From assembly GCA_963920525.1 (NCBI GenBank), contig OY986435.1, positions 273,288,848-273,352,847 of the forward strand: a stretch of DNA of 64,000 nucleotides, given 5' to 3'. The position numbers were made by a program, and so were the translations under genes. Position 1 is the first letter of the stretch. Every line of letters begins with the position of its first letter. The notes under the pieces are model-generated. The model ran no database searches. It was given only the letters and a program-made list of their open reading frames with translations, and was not told the origin of the DNA. This DNA is from Dichetophora obliterata. Taxonomy: Eukaryota; Arthropoda; Insecta; Diptera; Sciomyzidae. Below are positions 11,413-21,694 of this stretch, one piece after another.

Positions 11413-11575
11413 GAGGCCTTTTTCATTAGGCAATGATTGCCTTCGATGTAAGCAGTTCGCCGCTTATTAGCAAGCATTTGGGTCGAAAGGGGACTTTCGT
11501 CAACCCCCTCATGCTTGCAAATAATCGACGAACTGATTGCGGCGAAGGCAGTTATTTTCTAATAAAAAAGGCCTC
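11413..11575. mobile_element. Small foldback MITE, 163 bp
   Basis: GAGGCCTTTTTCATTAG pairs with CTAATAAAAAAGGCCTC; inner blocks CAATGATTGCCTTCG and CGAAGGCAGTTATT, and GCAAGCAT and ATGCTTGC also mirror. The whole segment can fold on itself. Confidence 0.7.
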
Positions 11576-12339
11576 AAGCAGTTTTTAGTCAATTCACCTT
11601 ATCAGTGTCTTGACAAAAGTCTCGTTTTTACTTTGCAATTAACTGGCAAAAAATTACCGGCAATTTCCTAAGGTTTCCTCAGAAATTATCAAGCATGATA
11701 TACATTATATAACATATTCTTCTTCGGAACATAAACCGAATGCGAAAAAAATATAAAATACAGCAAAAAATGCGAAAAGAACGCATGCACTGTACAAAAA
11801 TTGCCAGTACAGCGCAGTACGGCAGCAATTTTATATGTTACTTTTGTCAACCACCCGATGCGAAACAATTCTTGCTCGTAAATTGCCGTGTGTAAAACGG
11901 GTGTTATAGTGACAGTTTCCATAAATGTAATAGATTTCAGTCTTAATTGAATGAACAGAGCTCAAAGCAGGGATGCTCTGTTAGGTTCCCGCCAGAGAGG
12001 ATCCATATGCCTACAGCAGGGCTGCCACACAGAAAAAAAAAGTTCTACCAAAATTCCTTAAAATATTAACCAATATTACCAATTACCAAATTTTTTGACG
12101 TAGAATTACGTCTTACAGCGCGGTTTGTATGGGGGTAATTTTCACAAATTTTTTCAAAGTGATATTTGACACTTTGGGGTATACCTACAGCCTTTAATAT
12201 TCATCGTACAAAGAAAAAAAAATGCCAAAATATCAGTTTTAGTGGGAATAAAACGAATATTTAATAAAATAGCAAAATCTAAGAAGAAGAAAAATTCATA
12301 TATTCGTATGAGAAATGCACAAGCTGCTAATGCTGTTTT
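11576..12339. other. Intergenic; no recognised gene
   Basis: A 77-codon minus-strand frame at 11689-11922 has no recognisable domain and ordinary AT-rich composition, so I do not call it. Confidence 0.35.
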
Positions 12340-12427
12340 TAAGGTTGTTGTTGTTGTTCTGCTTGCTTGTTTGTTTCGTAATCACGTCGTTCGTTGTTGT
12401 GCTGCTTTTGTTGTTGTTGTTTTTTAT
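12340..12427 (+). repeat. GTT/TTG trinucleotide-rich microsatellite
   Basis: Interrupted runs of GTTGTTGTT at about 12342-12356 and TTGTTGTTGTTGTTTTT at 12408-12424, with CGTTCGTTGTT between. Simple-sequence DNA, not coding. Confidence 0.75.
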
Positions 12428-12439
12428 TAATACCCACTA

Positions 12440-13440
12440 GTTCGCGGCGTCATCGACGAACTTTTCGTGATGATTTCTTAAAGGAAGTTTCTGCATGAGC
12501 TTAAAAAAATGACTTAAAAAAATCATACAAAATACAATGCAAAGTAGCGGTTGTCAGCGCCTAACCTTTTCCACTCTATTACAACAATTTCAAGATATTC
12601 ATGATTGTTGTAATTCGCCGAATCTTTCAGAGGCTAAATTGTAGAGTTCGCAAACTATCGATGACAATCTATAATTTCACAATTTCATGACTATCGATAG
12701 TTTTGGACTGACGATGGTTTTCGATAATATTTAAATATTCATTGACACCACTGTTTAGGTGTCATTGCCATTGCTGTTTAATTCTTTTGGTTTTGACAAT
12801 TTAGTATTATTTTTTTCTGTATTGTAGAGTGAAAGCTCAGGTAATGTTTCTTATAAATGTATGAGCATTGTGTTGATTTGGAAGATGGGTGATAGTTAGA
12901 GGTTGAAAAGGTGGAGTATTTTCGGTGCAGATTTGTTTTAAATTTGACGGGAAACACGATCGTAGGGAGACTATTCCACAACTTTACCGTACGACTAAAG
13001 AACGAATTATCACTACAACGTGAGGTCCTGTGTGGCATCAAGGCAATGGTAAAGGAGTGGGCTTGAACATTTGCCCAAGTGCACCTGGAAAATATACGGT
13101 GTGGTGGCGTCAGGCCATTACGAAACCAACATTACGTCGATTTCCAATAGAACTGAGAGAGGATGAAATATTTTTATCCCGTATCAAATATATCGCACGG
13201 CGTTGAATTCGGTCCAGAAGCACGTTTCGATTTTAATTCCTTGACGAATTTTCTTTATATTTTTGTCTACTTTTCGTTAACGAGATTTCCTCAATATTTT
13301 GATATTGGGTTCGTGCATGATAAATCGTTTCTGCATTGCGTCTTGCACGAACTTGGAACATTTATATGAAATTTTCGTCAATGAAATGTATGGCCAAATC
13401 AGCATGTTTTTTGACATTTGTCAAAACAACAAATTCATCA
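12440..13440. repeat. Repeat-family copy split by a retrotransposon fragment
   Basis: The left block (TTCGTGATGATTTCTTAAAG, then GTTTCTGCATGAG, about 12468-12500) and the right block (GAACTTGGAACATTTATATG, then ATTTTCGTCAATGAAATGTA and AATCAGCATGTTT, about 13349-13412) recur together, about 170 bp apart, at 59840-60020. Here they are about 860 bp apart, with the RT tail at 12778-13165 in between. The simplest reading is one repeat element interrupted by a later insertion. Confidence 0.5.
12778..13165 (-). pseudogene. RT C-terminal tail of a non-LTR retrotransposon
   Basis: The minus strand reads HRTSRCSDNSFFSRTVKLWN then SLPTIVFPVKF at 12900-13041, the typical end of Jockey/CR1-group ORF2 proteins (S-F-x-R-T-x-x-x-W-N-x-L-P). 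Upstream, up to about 13165, the frames are broken (YFPGALGQMFKPTPLPLP in another frame, then a stop). The protein ends at 12778 with a Lys/Asn-rich tail. No catalytic domain is left. Confidence 0.65.
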
Positions 13441-13876
13441 CCAAAAATATCAAACGAAAGCTTTTTATAAAACAAAACAAATTTTTACATGAATTTAATT
13501 GTGAGCTTTTTAGATCAGGTAAGTTTGAAGAAGGACAACAACAACAAGTTTGTTTTTGAATAATTTTTATTTAGAAGATGGAATACTTTAAAATAGTTTT
13601 GAAAAATATAAATTAATATATAACTGGAATTTTTCTCTATTACTGTATAAAAAGGAATTCTATGTCTATACTTACGATACTATCGAAACTGTGTTTTTTT
13701 ATGTACAAAGTATATTCTTTGAACATATACAGCGTATATTCTTTTTGCTGCACATAATTCAGTCTTAAGTTTTGGGCAACAAGGCGCTAACCCACATAAG
13801 ACAAGTTTAGCGCATTTGAAAGTTTAACGGCTTTTAGAAATCTCAATTTTGAAAACTTTTAACTGTTCATATTTTC

Positions 13877-14500
13877 CCCTTAATGAGCGTTTTATTAAAT
13901 TATTTGTTTATTGTAATTTTAGTTTTTAGAAGTCCTGCATACAATGGTATTTGCATACTCAAAACATTTAAATTTTTCCGAAAAAATCCATTTTTAGAAA
14001 TCTTGCAAACAATGCTATCTGCATGCTCAGAACTTTCAAATATTTCGACTTTCAGTGGAAAATAAATTAAATAAATTTTTATGAGGGTTAGCTATTTTTT
14101 GCCGAAAAAATTCACAAGCCAAACTTTCAATGTCGCCTGTTGGCCCCACTTTTTAACTTTTTCACGTTTTTTTAATTTTCATAATAGAAGTCCTGCATAC
14201 AATGGTATCTGCATTCTCAGAACTTTAAAAACTTTCGTCTATCGGTGGTAAAAAATTAAAAAAATTTATATGTGTGTTAGCACCTTCTTGCCGAAAAATT
14301 TCATATGTAAAAGTTTCAATGTCGTCTGCTAGCCACACTTTATACCTTTTTCACGATTTTTGAATTTTGAAGAAGTCCTCCGTGCAATGATATCTATATA
14401 CTCAGAACTTTAAATCCTTCGTCTGTCGGTGGTAGGAAATTAATCGAATGTATTACATACTATTTGCTCAAAAACCTGTTTTAAAATATTCTGAGTCTTT
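13877..14500 (+). repeat. Degenerate satellite, period about 185-190 bp
   Basis: Recurring blocks are GAAGTCCTGCATACAATGG (13929 and 14188; variants near 13998 and 14371), CTCAGAACTTT, CTTTCGTCTATCGGTGG and GTTAGC..CTTCTTGCCG. Spacings between the last copies are about 190 and 183 bp. Three to four diverged units are visible, and an inverted partial unit (GGCGCTAACCCACATAAG) stands just before the array at about 13782. One inverted monomer is found at 23626-23700. Confidence 0.7.
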
Positions 14501-14854
14501 CATAGGCCACACCTTTAAACATTTTTAACAGATAATAATTTCGGTTACATTACTTGTAACTGAACTTTTTTTCTCTTATGTGTATACCTACTTACACCGA
14601 AAAAAATGTATGTTTAATTAACCAAAAAAGTAGGTTGGCATAACAAAAATTTTCGTTATTTTTGATCCAACCTAGGTTTTGGTTATGACAACAAAGCTGA
14701 TTTTGTTATTTTAACATCTTGAAATGATAACAAAAAATTATGTATTTCTAACCACATATTTTGTTGTTTTAACAAAATCTTAACAAATTGAAATTTTACA
14801 AAAAAATTCAACGTAATTTTTTGTTAATTTATGAATGTAAATTACATAGATTTT

Positions 14855-15075
14855 AATCCACTTTAGATCTTGCTATCAGGAAAACAGAAAAAATAGCAAG
14901 TAAAGTGCTATTTATTTTTCGCCGCCAATTCGGTTAATCCACTCTAACGCTGCGCAACTGCTGTGATCACATCATTTTCTCTGCGTTTTTTTTAGATTTG
15001 CTTGGTAATTGTTGTTATACAGTTAGTTTGAGTTTTTTGTAGATGCTTTTTTGTAGCTACAGTCAGCATATGACA
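14855..15075 (+). repeat. Solo arm of the long-TIR element seen at the window's right end
   Basis: The segment from CCACTTTAGATCTTGCT through ACTCTAACGCTGCGCAACTG to GCTACAGTCAGCATATGACA matches 63165-63371 block for block. At the right end of the window this sequence is one arm of an inverted pair; here only one arm is present. Confidence 0.7.
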
Positions 15076-15734
15076 CTTGGAGGACGTTCGCCAGCAAAGA
15101 AAGCCAATTTAAATTTGCTGCACTTGCTGATGCACCGGGAGATCGTTGGCCCACATACACGCACACACAAAATCAAGCACTTTCGTTATTACAATGTTTC
15201 AATATTACAAGTTTATGAAATAAGTTGCAGGTACAAGCACTCGCATTAAATATGTCGCAAATTGAATAAAATGCAAATTAAATAAAATAAACAAATTTAT
15301 TTCAACACACACAAATTTTATTCAACCTGATATTTTATATCCTACGACGACTGAAAAATTTCCTTTTGACACACACCCTTTATGAAAATATTTATTAATA
15401 AACCAATGATAGTTGACAAGTCTGAAAATAGAATGCTGCAGTGGTGAAAATAAAAAGCCACTAACAAATACAACAAGTGTGAAAATTGTCAAACTTTGAC
15501 GATATATAATAAAATAAGAGCATGCATGTTATTATTTGAATATTTAACATATTCCTTTATCACAGCTTAAAGATTAAAATGTTAAAACACTCAATCCATG
15601 CATTACAAGCTTTAAACAAGCTTAGAACCGCAAGCATCAAGCTTGGAAAAAGGCTTAAGATTACTATTGGAAAATGCTTACAAGTAATTGAAGAATAAAC
15701 GAAAACGATCCCTTGGAAAATTAGTCCTTACTAA

Positions 15735-15878
15735 AAGCTTAATCCAAGTGTTTCTTTACAATTGGAAATTAGTATTTGAATAAGCTTAATCCAAGTGCTT
15801 ATTTACAATTGGAAATTAGTATTTGAATAAGCTTTTTCCAAGTGTTTCTTTACAATTGGAAATTAGTATTTCAATACG
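15735..15878 (+). repeat. Three-copy 47-bp tandem repeat
   Basis: AAGCTT(AATCC or TTTTCC)AAGTG followed by TTTACAATTGGAAATTAGTA starts at 15735, 15782 and 15829, exactly 47 bp apart. Related words (CTTGGAAA, AAGCTTAATCCAA) also occur at 15600-15720 and 16310-16480, so the array belongs to a larger repeat element that surrounds the tRNA-like stretch. Confidence 0.85.
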
Positions 15879-16160
15879 CAACTTTTATGTATAATTGTAT
15901 TTACCGAACAATGCGCAGCTATCTTAAATTGACAAATAAGAATAAAAAAAAAAATTCGCTGGATCGAGAAGCTGTACTGTTCTCATTTCTTACTATCAAA
16001 CTCGATTTGCCTTCAAGAAAACTTGCCTTGTTGCATTTTAAGCCCTCAGTTGTGGGTTCTTGTCCTTTAAATTCAATATTTTCTACAATTAACTCGTGAA
16101 TTTCTATGTTTAGTTTCCATAATTCTTGAATGTAGTAAAGAGAAAAGAAAGTGAAAAGAA

Positions 16161-16237
16161 CCACGACCAAACCCGGACTCCAACCCGGGACGTCTGGGTT
16201 GATAGCCTAGCGCACTCTCCACAAGACTACACATGCC
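16161..16237 (-). repeat. tRNA-like sequence (tRNA-derived repeat)
   Basis: On the minus strand GTGGAGAGTGCGCTAGGC resembles a D-arm with A box, and CCCGGGTTGGAGTCCGGG is a perfect five-pair stem with a B-box-like loop (GGTTGGAGTCC against GGTTCGANTCC). No complete cloverleaf with paired acceptor ends and a normal anticodon arm can be drawn, so it is not a functional tRNA gene. Most likely a tRNA-derived SINE head or a decayed tRNA copy. Confidence 0.5.
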
Positions 16238-16539
16238 AACAGTTAACAGCAATCGCAACTTTGAACAGTTGCAAAATTATTACCTTGGCTAATATTTTGC
16301 AAGTATGGTTGGAAAACACTTACTTAAAGCAAGTCTTTCCAAGTATTATTGTACAACACTTACCTTTTGTTTTTTACGCAATAATTCTACAAAGCAACTT
16401 GGAAATTTATTACCTACGCAAGTGTTTTACAAGCGTGCTTGGAAAAGGCTTGGTTTTTGCATTGTATATAAGCTTAATCCAATCACTATTTCTAAATGGC
16501 TGATTGGGTTTCCTATCTTGTTATCTTTACTGTCTGTAT

Positions 16540-16645
16540 TGATGACGAGAGTTACTCGGAAAAAGACGATGACGCAAACCAAAGATTTACCCTCTACCAA
16601 AATCGTTCAACGCGCCTAAAGAAGTTTTCACTTCTAAAATAATGT
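16540..16645 (+). repeat. Dispersed 105-bp repeat, copy 1
   Basis: GATGACGAGAGTTACTCGGA through GATGACGCAAACCAAAGATT, CTCTACCAAAATCGTTCAAC and GCGCCTAAAGAAGTTTTCAC recurs in inverted orientation at 62650-62750 with few differences. Confidence 0.8.
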
Positions 16646-16943
16646 TGTAACCATAACATGTAGTTTTGTTATTTCAACAAACAAATTTTGTAACCTTAAA
16701 AAAAGCATTTTTGTTATATTGACAAAAAAAAAATTTTGAAATTTTACAAAGGATTTTTTGTAAAATTTTTATTTTTGTTCTCTTCAATTTAACAAAAACT
16801 TTTGTCAAATGTACTATGCGTCATAGAGTTGCCAGTATTTTTACCACATTAAGCTTGTGTTTTTCCCTTTTTCGAGGTTTGTTGAAAATATCTCGAAGAG
16901 TGCCGATGCTAGAGCCACCGAATTGGTTGCCAAATCCATGCAA

Positions 16944-17124
16944 TTTTCCACCCGATCGAATGAGCTATGTCTCGACTTTTCCGGATTTTCCGTTCTCCTG
17001 AAAAACGATTCTTTTTTCCCACAATATCCCGAATTTTCTCAAATATGGGATTTTATAAAATCGTTATTCCAGGATAACGAAAAATCTGGAAAAGTCGAGA
17101 CATTGCTCATTCGATCGGGCGAAA
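16944..17124. mobile_element. Palindromic MITE, split at its right tip by a retrotransposon
   Basis: TTTTCCACCCGATCGAATGA at the left pairs with TCATTCGATCGGGCGAAA at the right, and GTCTCGACTTTTCCGGATTT pairs with AAATCTGGAAAAGTCGAGAC. The right arm breaks at 17124 and its last bases (CGGGCGGAAAA) reappear at 21126, beyond the LOA-like insertion, where they restore the tip in full. Confidence 0.75.
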
Positions 17125-17231
17125 GGTTAGGTTAGGTTAGGTTAAGCCGGATGCCTTCGTGAAGGCTCACATAGACCAATTCAGGTCCTTAGTAGTACCG
17201 GTAGCGAACAAAAGAAACCTTTGTGTTTGTT

Positions 17232-18561
17232 TTAAAAGTCTTTAAAGATTTGCGTTGAGTTCGCAAACCTTAGGAGGGATTCTAGAGACACCCTGGCTAC
17301 ATCTTTAAGCGACGAGAATGTCGATGAGCCTAGGTATTTTAGTCTCGATCTAAGTAGGGCGGGGTATGTGCATAGTAGGTGCTCCAGGGTCTCCACTGTG
17401 CCCGGTTCCTTGCACTTCCTGCAGTTGTCATCCGTGGTGATGCCAAGCTTCCTCGCGTGGGCTGCCGTCATGCAGTGACCAGTGAGCATGCCCACTAGTG
17501 TCCTGCAATCTTTGCGCGGGCGTGCCAAGATGAACAGAGTTCGTTTCTTGCATTGTGCATTGCACATGATTTTCGAGATTTTGCACGATGTCGTATCTCT
17601 CCATCTACTCTCTGGCTCTTCTTTCGAGGTTCCTGTACAACTCTTGTAGCGGAGTAAGTACATGTTCTGCGAGTTCTGATTCCAGCCCGGCGCCTTCCTT
17701 TGCTAAACCGTCTGCCATCTCGTTTCCCTTAATGCCCTGGTGGCTAGGGACCCAGGAGATGCGCACTCTTTTCGAAGCGCATAGTGCATCTAGTGCATTT
17801 CTGCCAGCCAAGACACTTTTGGACTTGATGCCAGCGGAGCGTATGGATTTGATCGCCGCTTGACTGTCAACGAAAATGTTGATGTTAGAGTGTTGTGTGT
17901 CCATGCTGAGGGCTATCTCAGCAGCCTTCCTTATGGCAAATACTTCCGCCTGGAAGATACTGCAGTGGTTCGGCAGTTTATATGGCTGCTTTATATTAGG
18001 CTCTGCGCAATACACCGCCGCACCTACCCCCGTAGGCATTTTGGAGCCGTCGGTAAATATGTTGACCGCCTGCTGTGCTTGTTCTATACCTTTGCACCAG
18101 TCCTTTGGTCCCAGAAGAGTTCGTACTTTGGAATTGACTATCGTGCGAGGCACCATGTAGTCCGTGCTACTAGGTAGATCCTTTCCGATTGTACAATGTC
18201 CAAAATTTTGAATGTGCATGTTGCCTGCTGCCGTAAGGCGTTGTGCCGTTTTTCCGGCTATTAGTTTTGCGTGTATGTCCAGGGGCTCCATACTTAGAAT
18301 GGTTTTAAGCGCTTTAGTTGGAGTTGACTTCAGTGCCCCCGTGATGCATAGCGCTGCCTGCCGCTGAGTTTTCTCCAAGTGCCTAAGGAATGTTGATTTG
18401 TTCACAGCCGGCCACCACACAATAATCCCATAGAGTAGAATAGGACGCACTACCGTTACATAGATCCAGTGCATCAGAAAGGGTGAGAGACCCCAAGTAC
18501 TGCCTAGCATCTTTTTGGATGTGTATAGTGCAATGGTGGATTTCTTCACCCTTTCTTCCAC
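17232..18561 (-). pseudogene. RNase H and C-terminal domain of the LOA-like ORF2
   Basis: The upstream part (18561 to about 17640) covers the RT thumb (VVRPILLYGIIVWWPAV, QRQAALCITGALKSTPT) and an RNase H domain with its acidic residues visible: NIFTDGSK, FQAEVFAIRKAAE, INIFVDSQAAIKS and WVPSHQGIKGNEMADGLAKE. A frameshift near 17640 then moves to another frame, which carries GMLTGHCMTAAHARKLGI and a CRKC..LEHLLC metal-binding-like motif, ending at 17232. RNase H would remove the RNA strand during target-primed reverse transcription. Catalytic residues are intact, but the frame is not. Confidence 0.8.
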
Positions 18562-19470
18562 GTTGGTTTTCTATGACAGCTTGCTGTCCAGGACGAATCC
18601 AAGATATTTTGTGTAAGTTTGCGGTATGAGACGTATATCGTTCAATTTCGGTGGTATCCACTGTGGTATCTTGTACCTTTTCGTGAACAGAACCAGATCC
18701 GTTTTCTCTGCGTTAATACTAAGACCGACTGAATTTGACCATCTAAGTACATCTTTGAGTGTGCTCTTCATTATGGAGCTTACTGTTGATAGACATTTCC
18801 CTACTATAAAAATGCTTATGTCGTCTGCATAGGCAGTTATCCTCGGGGCTCTACCTGCGAACTTTTCGAGTAGTTCATTAACTACAAGATTCCATAGTAG
18901 TGGCGAGAGGACCCCTCCCTGGGGTGTCTCACTGTGAGCTTCCCTTACCATGGATTTAGTGCCACACTCAGCCCGCACCTTTCTGCAGCTTAGCAACTTG
19001 TCTAACCAAAGGTTTATTGCCGGTGGTGCCTCTATTGCACGTAATCCACTAAGGATTGCGGTGGTTGATACATTGTTGAATGCACCTGAGATATCTAGAA
19101 ACGCCCCGAGTGCGTATTCCTTGTGGTGGAGGGCTTTTTCTAAGGGAAATCGGTTGAAACGGCACTACATTCCCTAGTAGTCGTTTCAACCGATTTCCCT
19201 TTCGTGTATGCGTGCTGGTTGGTTGATAACTGGATTGAATTGTTTCTTAGGTGCAAGTCAATCAGTTTCTCGAGCGTTTTGAGTACAAAGGAGGTTAGAC
19301 TTATTGGCCTGTAGTCTCTCGGACATGGATGATTGCTCTTACCTGCCTTCGGTAAGAATACAACCCTCGCTGTCCTCCAAGCCACAGGTACATAGTTTAG
19401 CCTGATGCATCCGTTAAATATATTCTTCAGCCATGGGACGACTCGCGATTCAGCCGTTTGCAACATGGCA
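18562..19470 (-). pseudogene. Reverse transcriptase region of the LOA-like ORF2
   Basis: Motifs in order on the minus strand: DYRPISLTSFVLKTLEKL (fingers), HAYTKGKSVET, then a break, LEKALHHKEY, a palm segment, ETPQGGVLSPLLWNLVV and ITAYADDISIFIV with the YADD catalytic box, SINAEKTDLVLF and KYLGFVLDSKL. The first part (19140-19466) and later part (18571-18996) are in different frames. Between KGKSVET and LEKALHH, 20 bp of the gene is repeated in inverted orientation (19142-19161 and 19182-19201), which destroys the frame. Confidence 0.8.
19142..19201. repeat. Perfect 20-bp inverted duplication in the RT gene
   Basis: AAGGGAAATCGGTTGAAACG (19142-19161) is followed, after a 20-bp spacer, by its exact complement (19182-19201). 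Only one orientation encodes the expected KGKSVET peptide, so the other is a secondary inverted copy. Confidence 0.9.
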
Positions 19471-19545
19471 GGAATTTACCGTCTGGTCCCGGAGATTTGT
19501 ATCCCGAGAACGAGTTTATAGCCCATACGATTCCGTCCGACGTTA

Positions 19546-20816
19546 TTAAGTCGTGTGGAACCTGTAGCGGGGTTGTCCTGTGCCCTCGTATTGTAGAAGT
19601 GCTATGCTAGGAGCTTCGGTACAGCCAGGAAAATGCGCCTTTAAAAGCACCTCGAGGGATTCCTGACTGCTCTCCGTCCACTGGCCATTGTCTTTGCGTA
19701 GCTGGCTCTGAATGGAGGGCTGCTTTGAGAGTAGCTTCCTGAGCCTTGCTGTGTCCGCAGTTTTTTCTATGTTTGAGCAGAAGTTCTTCCACGAGTGTCT
19801 TTTTGCTCTGCGTACGTTTGTTTTAAAAAGTTTGAGCCTACATTTGTATTCCCCCCAAATTTCCTCTTGGTCAGCTATTTTAGCTAGTTTAAAGAAATCT
19901 TTTAGGTCGCGTCCTTGCTCTGTAAGATTCGGACTCCACCATGGTGGTCTGATCTTACGCTTTGTTCGCGTGGGCTTACAAGAGGCATGATAGGCCTTGA
20001 GAAGATGGGCCGAGAGAATCTTCAGTGACCTTTCAATGCCCTCTTCCGTATTTATTTGTTTAGTAGCTGGTAATTTGGTCTCAATGATGCTTCTGAAGCG
20101 GTTCCAGTTAGTGTTTCTGGGGCTTCTAAAGATCTTTTGAGCTGGAGTGTAGTTAAAGCTTATACTAAAGCTAATATAATTGTGGTCCGAGAAGGAGGGC
20201 TGTGCTAGCACCCTCCAATTTGTGATCAGAGTGTTGTTGTCGGAGGATATTGTTAGGTCTAACACGTTCGACGAGGTGGGGCCTACATACGTGGGTTCCT
20301 CGCCGATGTTAGCTATGCTAAGTTTATATTGTAGAATAAAGTCAAGTAGGGACTCACCTCGATCGTTGATGTCTGGGCTGCCCCATACTGGGTGGTGTGC
20401 ATTGGCATCTGCTCCGATGACAACTGCTTGGTTCTTCCCGCCGGCGACTGCTACCAATCTTTGTAGCTCGTCTGGTGGTGCGTCGACGTCATGCGCCATG
20501 TAGCATGAGGCGACCAGGATCGGCTCGTCCGCGTCGCCTCTAGCGCCACAACGGTGAGATCGTCAGTGTTGTAATGAGACATTAGATAAGTATAGATGCC
20601 TTTCCTTATAAGGATGGCTGTTCTTGTTCTACTTACTGTTGTTGCGAAGAACGTATTGAAGTTTTGTGACTTTAGGCCAGATACCGCGTTGCCCGAGGCA
20701 ATCCACGGCTCCTGTACTAAAGCCACATCGTAGCCTCCTTCCTCCAATACGAGAAGGAGTTCTGCGCTGGCAGTTTTGCATTTATGCAGGTTTATTTGAG
20801 GGACCTTCAACTCCAT
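19546..20816 (-). pseudogene. Endonuclease region of the LOA-like ORF2
   Basis: An apurinic-type endonuclease starts at ATG 20816 (MELKVPQINLHKCKTASAEL) with QEPW, then VVIGADANAHHPVWGSPDIN, LDLTISSD and PSFSDHNYISF, the Asp/His signature of this nuclease family. It nicks target DNA to prime reverse transcription. A one-base deletion near 20535 separates the first 95 codons from the rest (GDADEPILVASCYMAHDV resumes in the next frame). After about 19800 the linker to RT continues in frame to near 19560. Confidence 0.8.
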
Positions 20817-20864
20817 TAGGCTGAAGGTTCCTTTACGGGGTCAACTTTTGTGAGTGTGCCTCCG

Positions 20865-21122
20865 TCACCCGCATCTTCCAGACTGAGTCTCTTGGGCAGC
20901 GTCAGTCACGGCTTCTAGGCCGAGGTCTTTTTCCACCTCTCCGGACTCTAGTGTGTTGCTGTTGTTGTCCTTGGGGTGGCGCTTTTTGAGGCGCAGATAA
21001 ACACTACCAACGCCCCACGCCATCTTCCCGTAACGCGCGTAGAGGATATCCTCTGCTTCCTTGTTGATTTGGAGGATGTAGTGCTGCCCCCCGCTACTAT
21101 CAGGTAGTGGATCAGCAACCTT
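20865..21122 (-). pseudogene. C-terminal end of ORF1 of the LOA-like element
   Basis: The frame reads VADPLPDSSGGQHYILQINK, ILYARYGKMAWGVGSVYLRL and KKRHPKDN before stopping at 20865. This resembles the end of ORF1 (gag-like) proteins of Jockey-group elements. The retrotransposon is truncated here: upstream of about 21125 the frame runs into host-element sequence. Confidence 0.6.
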
Positions 21123-21399
21123 CAACGGGCGGAAAATATAACAAAAAATTTTGTTAATATTACAAAAATGTTGGCAAAATACTGGCAAAACACTGGCAAA
21201 ATACTGGCAACTCTGAATATACCTAATTACTTAACTAGGAACCTATACATAACCATTAAACTGTTTAATCCAAAGAATTTAAAGCTTTTTATATTACATA
21301 TACAATTCTATTGTCTTTTTTCAAGATCGAAAAGTTCTTACAATTTGCAGTTCTTAGCACACCATTGGTAATGACTGTTAGTAGTTAAAATATGGCTAG

Positions 21400-21650
21400 C
21401 AGTCCTATTCTGGCAAATTAACAATTGTTAACCAGTATTTTTTATATTTATATATGTTTGTTGTTTTCAAAACAAAATTTGAAGCACAAAAAATAAAATT
21501 TTTGAATGAAATTGTCAATAACTGAAAAGCAGTTGACAATTTTTATTAAAATTTATTACTTTTGAGCTTCAAATCAAAAAAATTACAACAAACACATTGA
21601 AATATTCAAAATACTGGTTAACAATTGTTTATTGGTAAGAATAGGGCTGT
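21400..21650. mobile_element. 251-bp MITE with TAG duplication
   Basis: CAGTCCTATTCTGGCAAATT pairs with the right end AATAGGGCTG, and ACAATTGTTAACCAGTATTT pairs with AAATACTGGTTAACAATTGT. Flanks are TAG on both sides (21397-21399 and 21651-21653). The core GAAATTGTCAATAACTGAAA also occurs in the partial copy at 56090-56235. Confidence 0.75.
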
Positions 21651-21694
21651 AGATTTAAAATGAAGAACAAGTAAAGCTAAAGTATCAAATATAC

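Larger units (their letters stand above)
17125..21125 (-). mobile_element. LOA-like non-LTR retrotransposon, 5'-truncated, 4.0 kb
   Basis: In order on the minus strand: end of ORF1, then endonuclease, reverse transcriptase, RNase H and a C-terminal Cys/His motif. The 3' tail is four CCTAA-type units (plus strand GGTTAGGTTAGGTTAGGTTA at 17125). CGGGCGAAA at 17116 and CGGGCGGAAA at 21126 look like the target duplication, differing by one G. The order EN-RT-RNase H and the motif PQGGVLSPLLW fit the LOA group or close relatives. Frameshifts at several points and an internal inverted duplication make this copy inactive. Confidence 0.8.

Noticed and set aside
12655..12700. Two ATCGAT palindromes resembling DRE/DREF promoter sites
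   Set aside because: No gene start lies nearby, and short palindromes are common in this AT-rich DNA.
13877..14500. CRISPR-like or gene-like repeat array
   Set aside because: Units of about 190 bp, diverged and without unique spacers, in an insect genome: this is a satellite.
17116..17150. True telomere or interstitial telomere block (GGTTA repeats)
   Set aside because: Only four units, exactly at the 3' end of a retrotransposon, so a retrotransposon tail explains it better.
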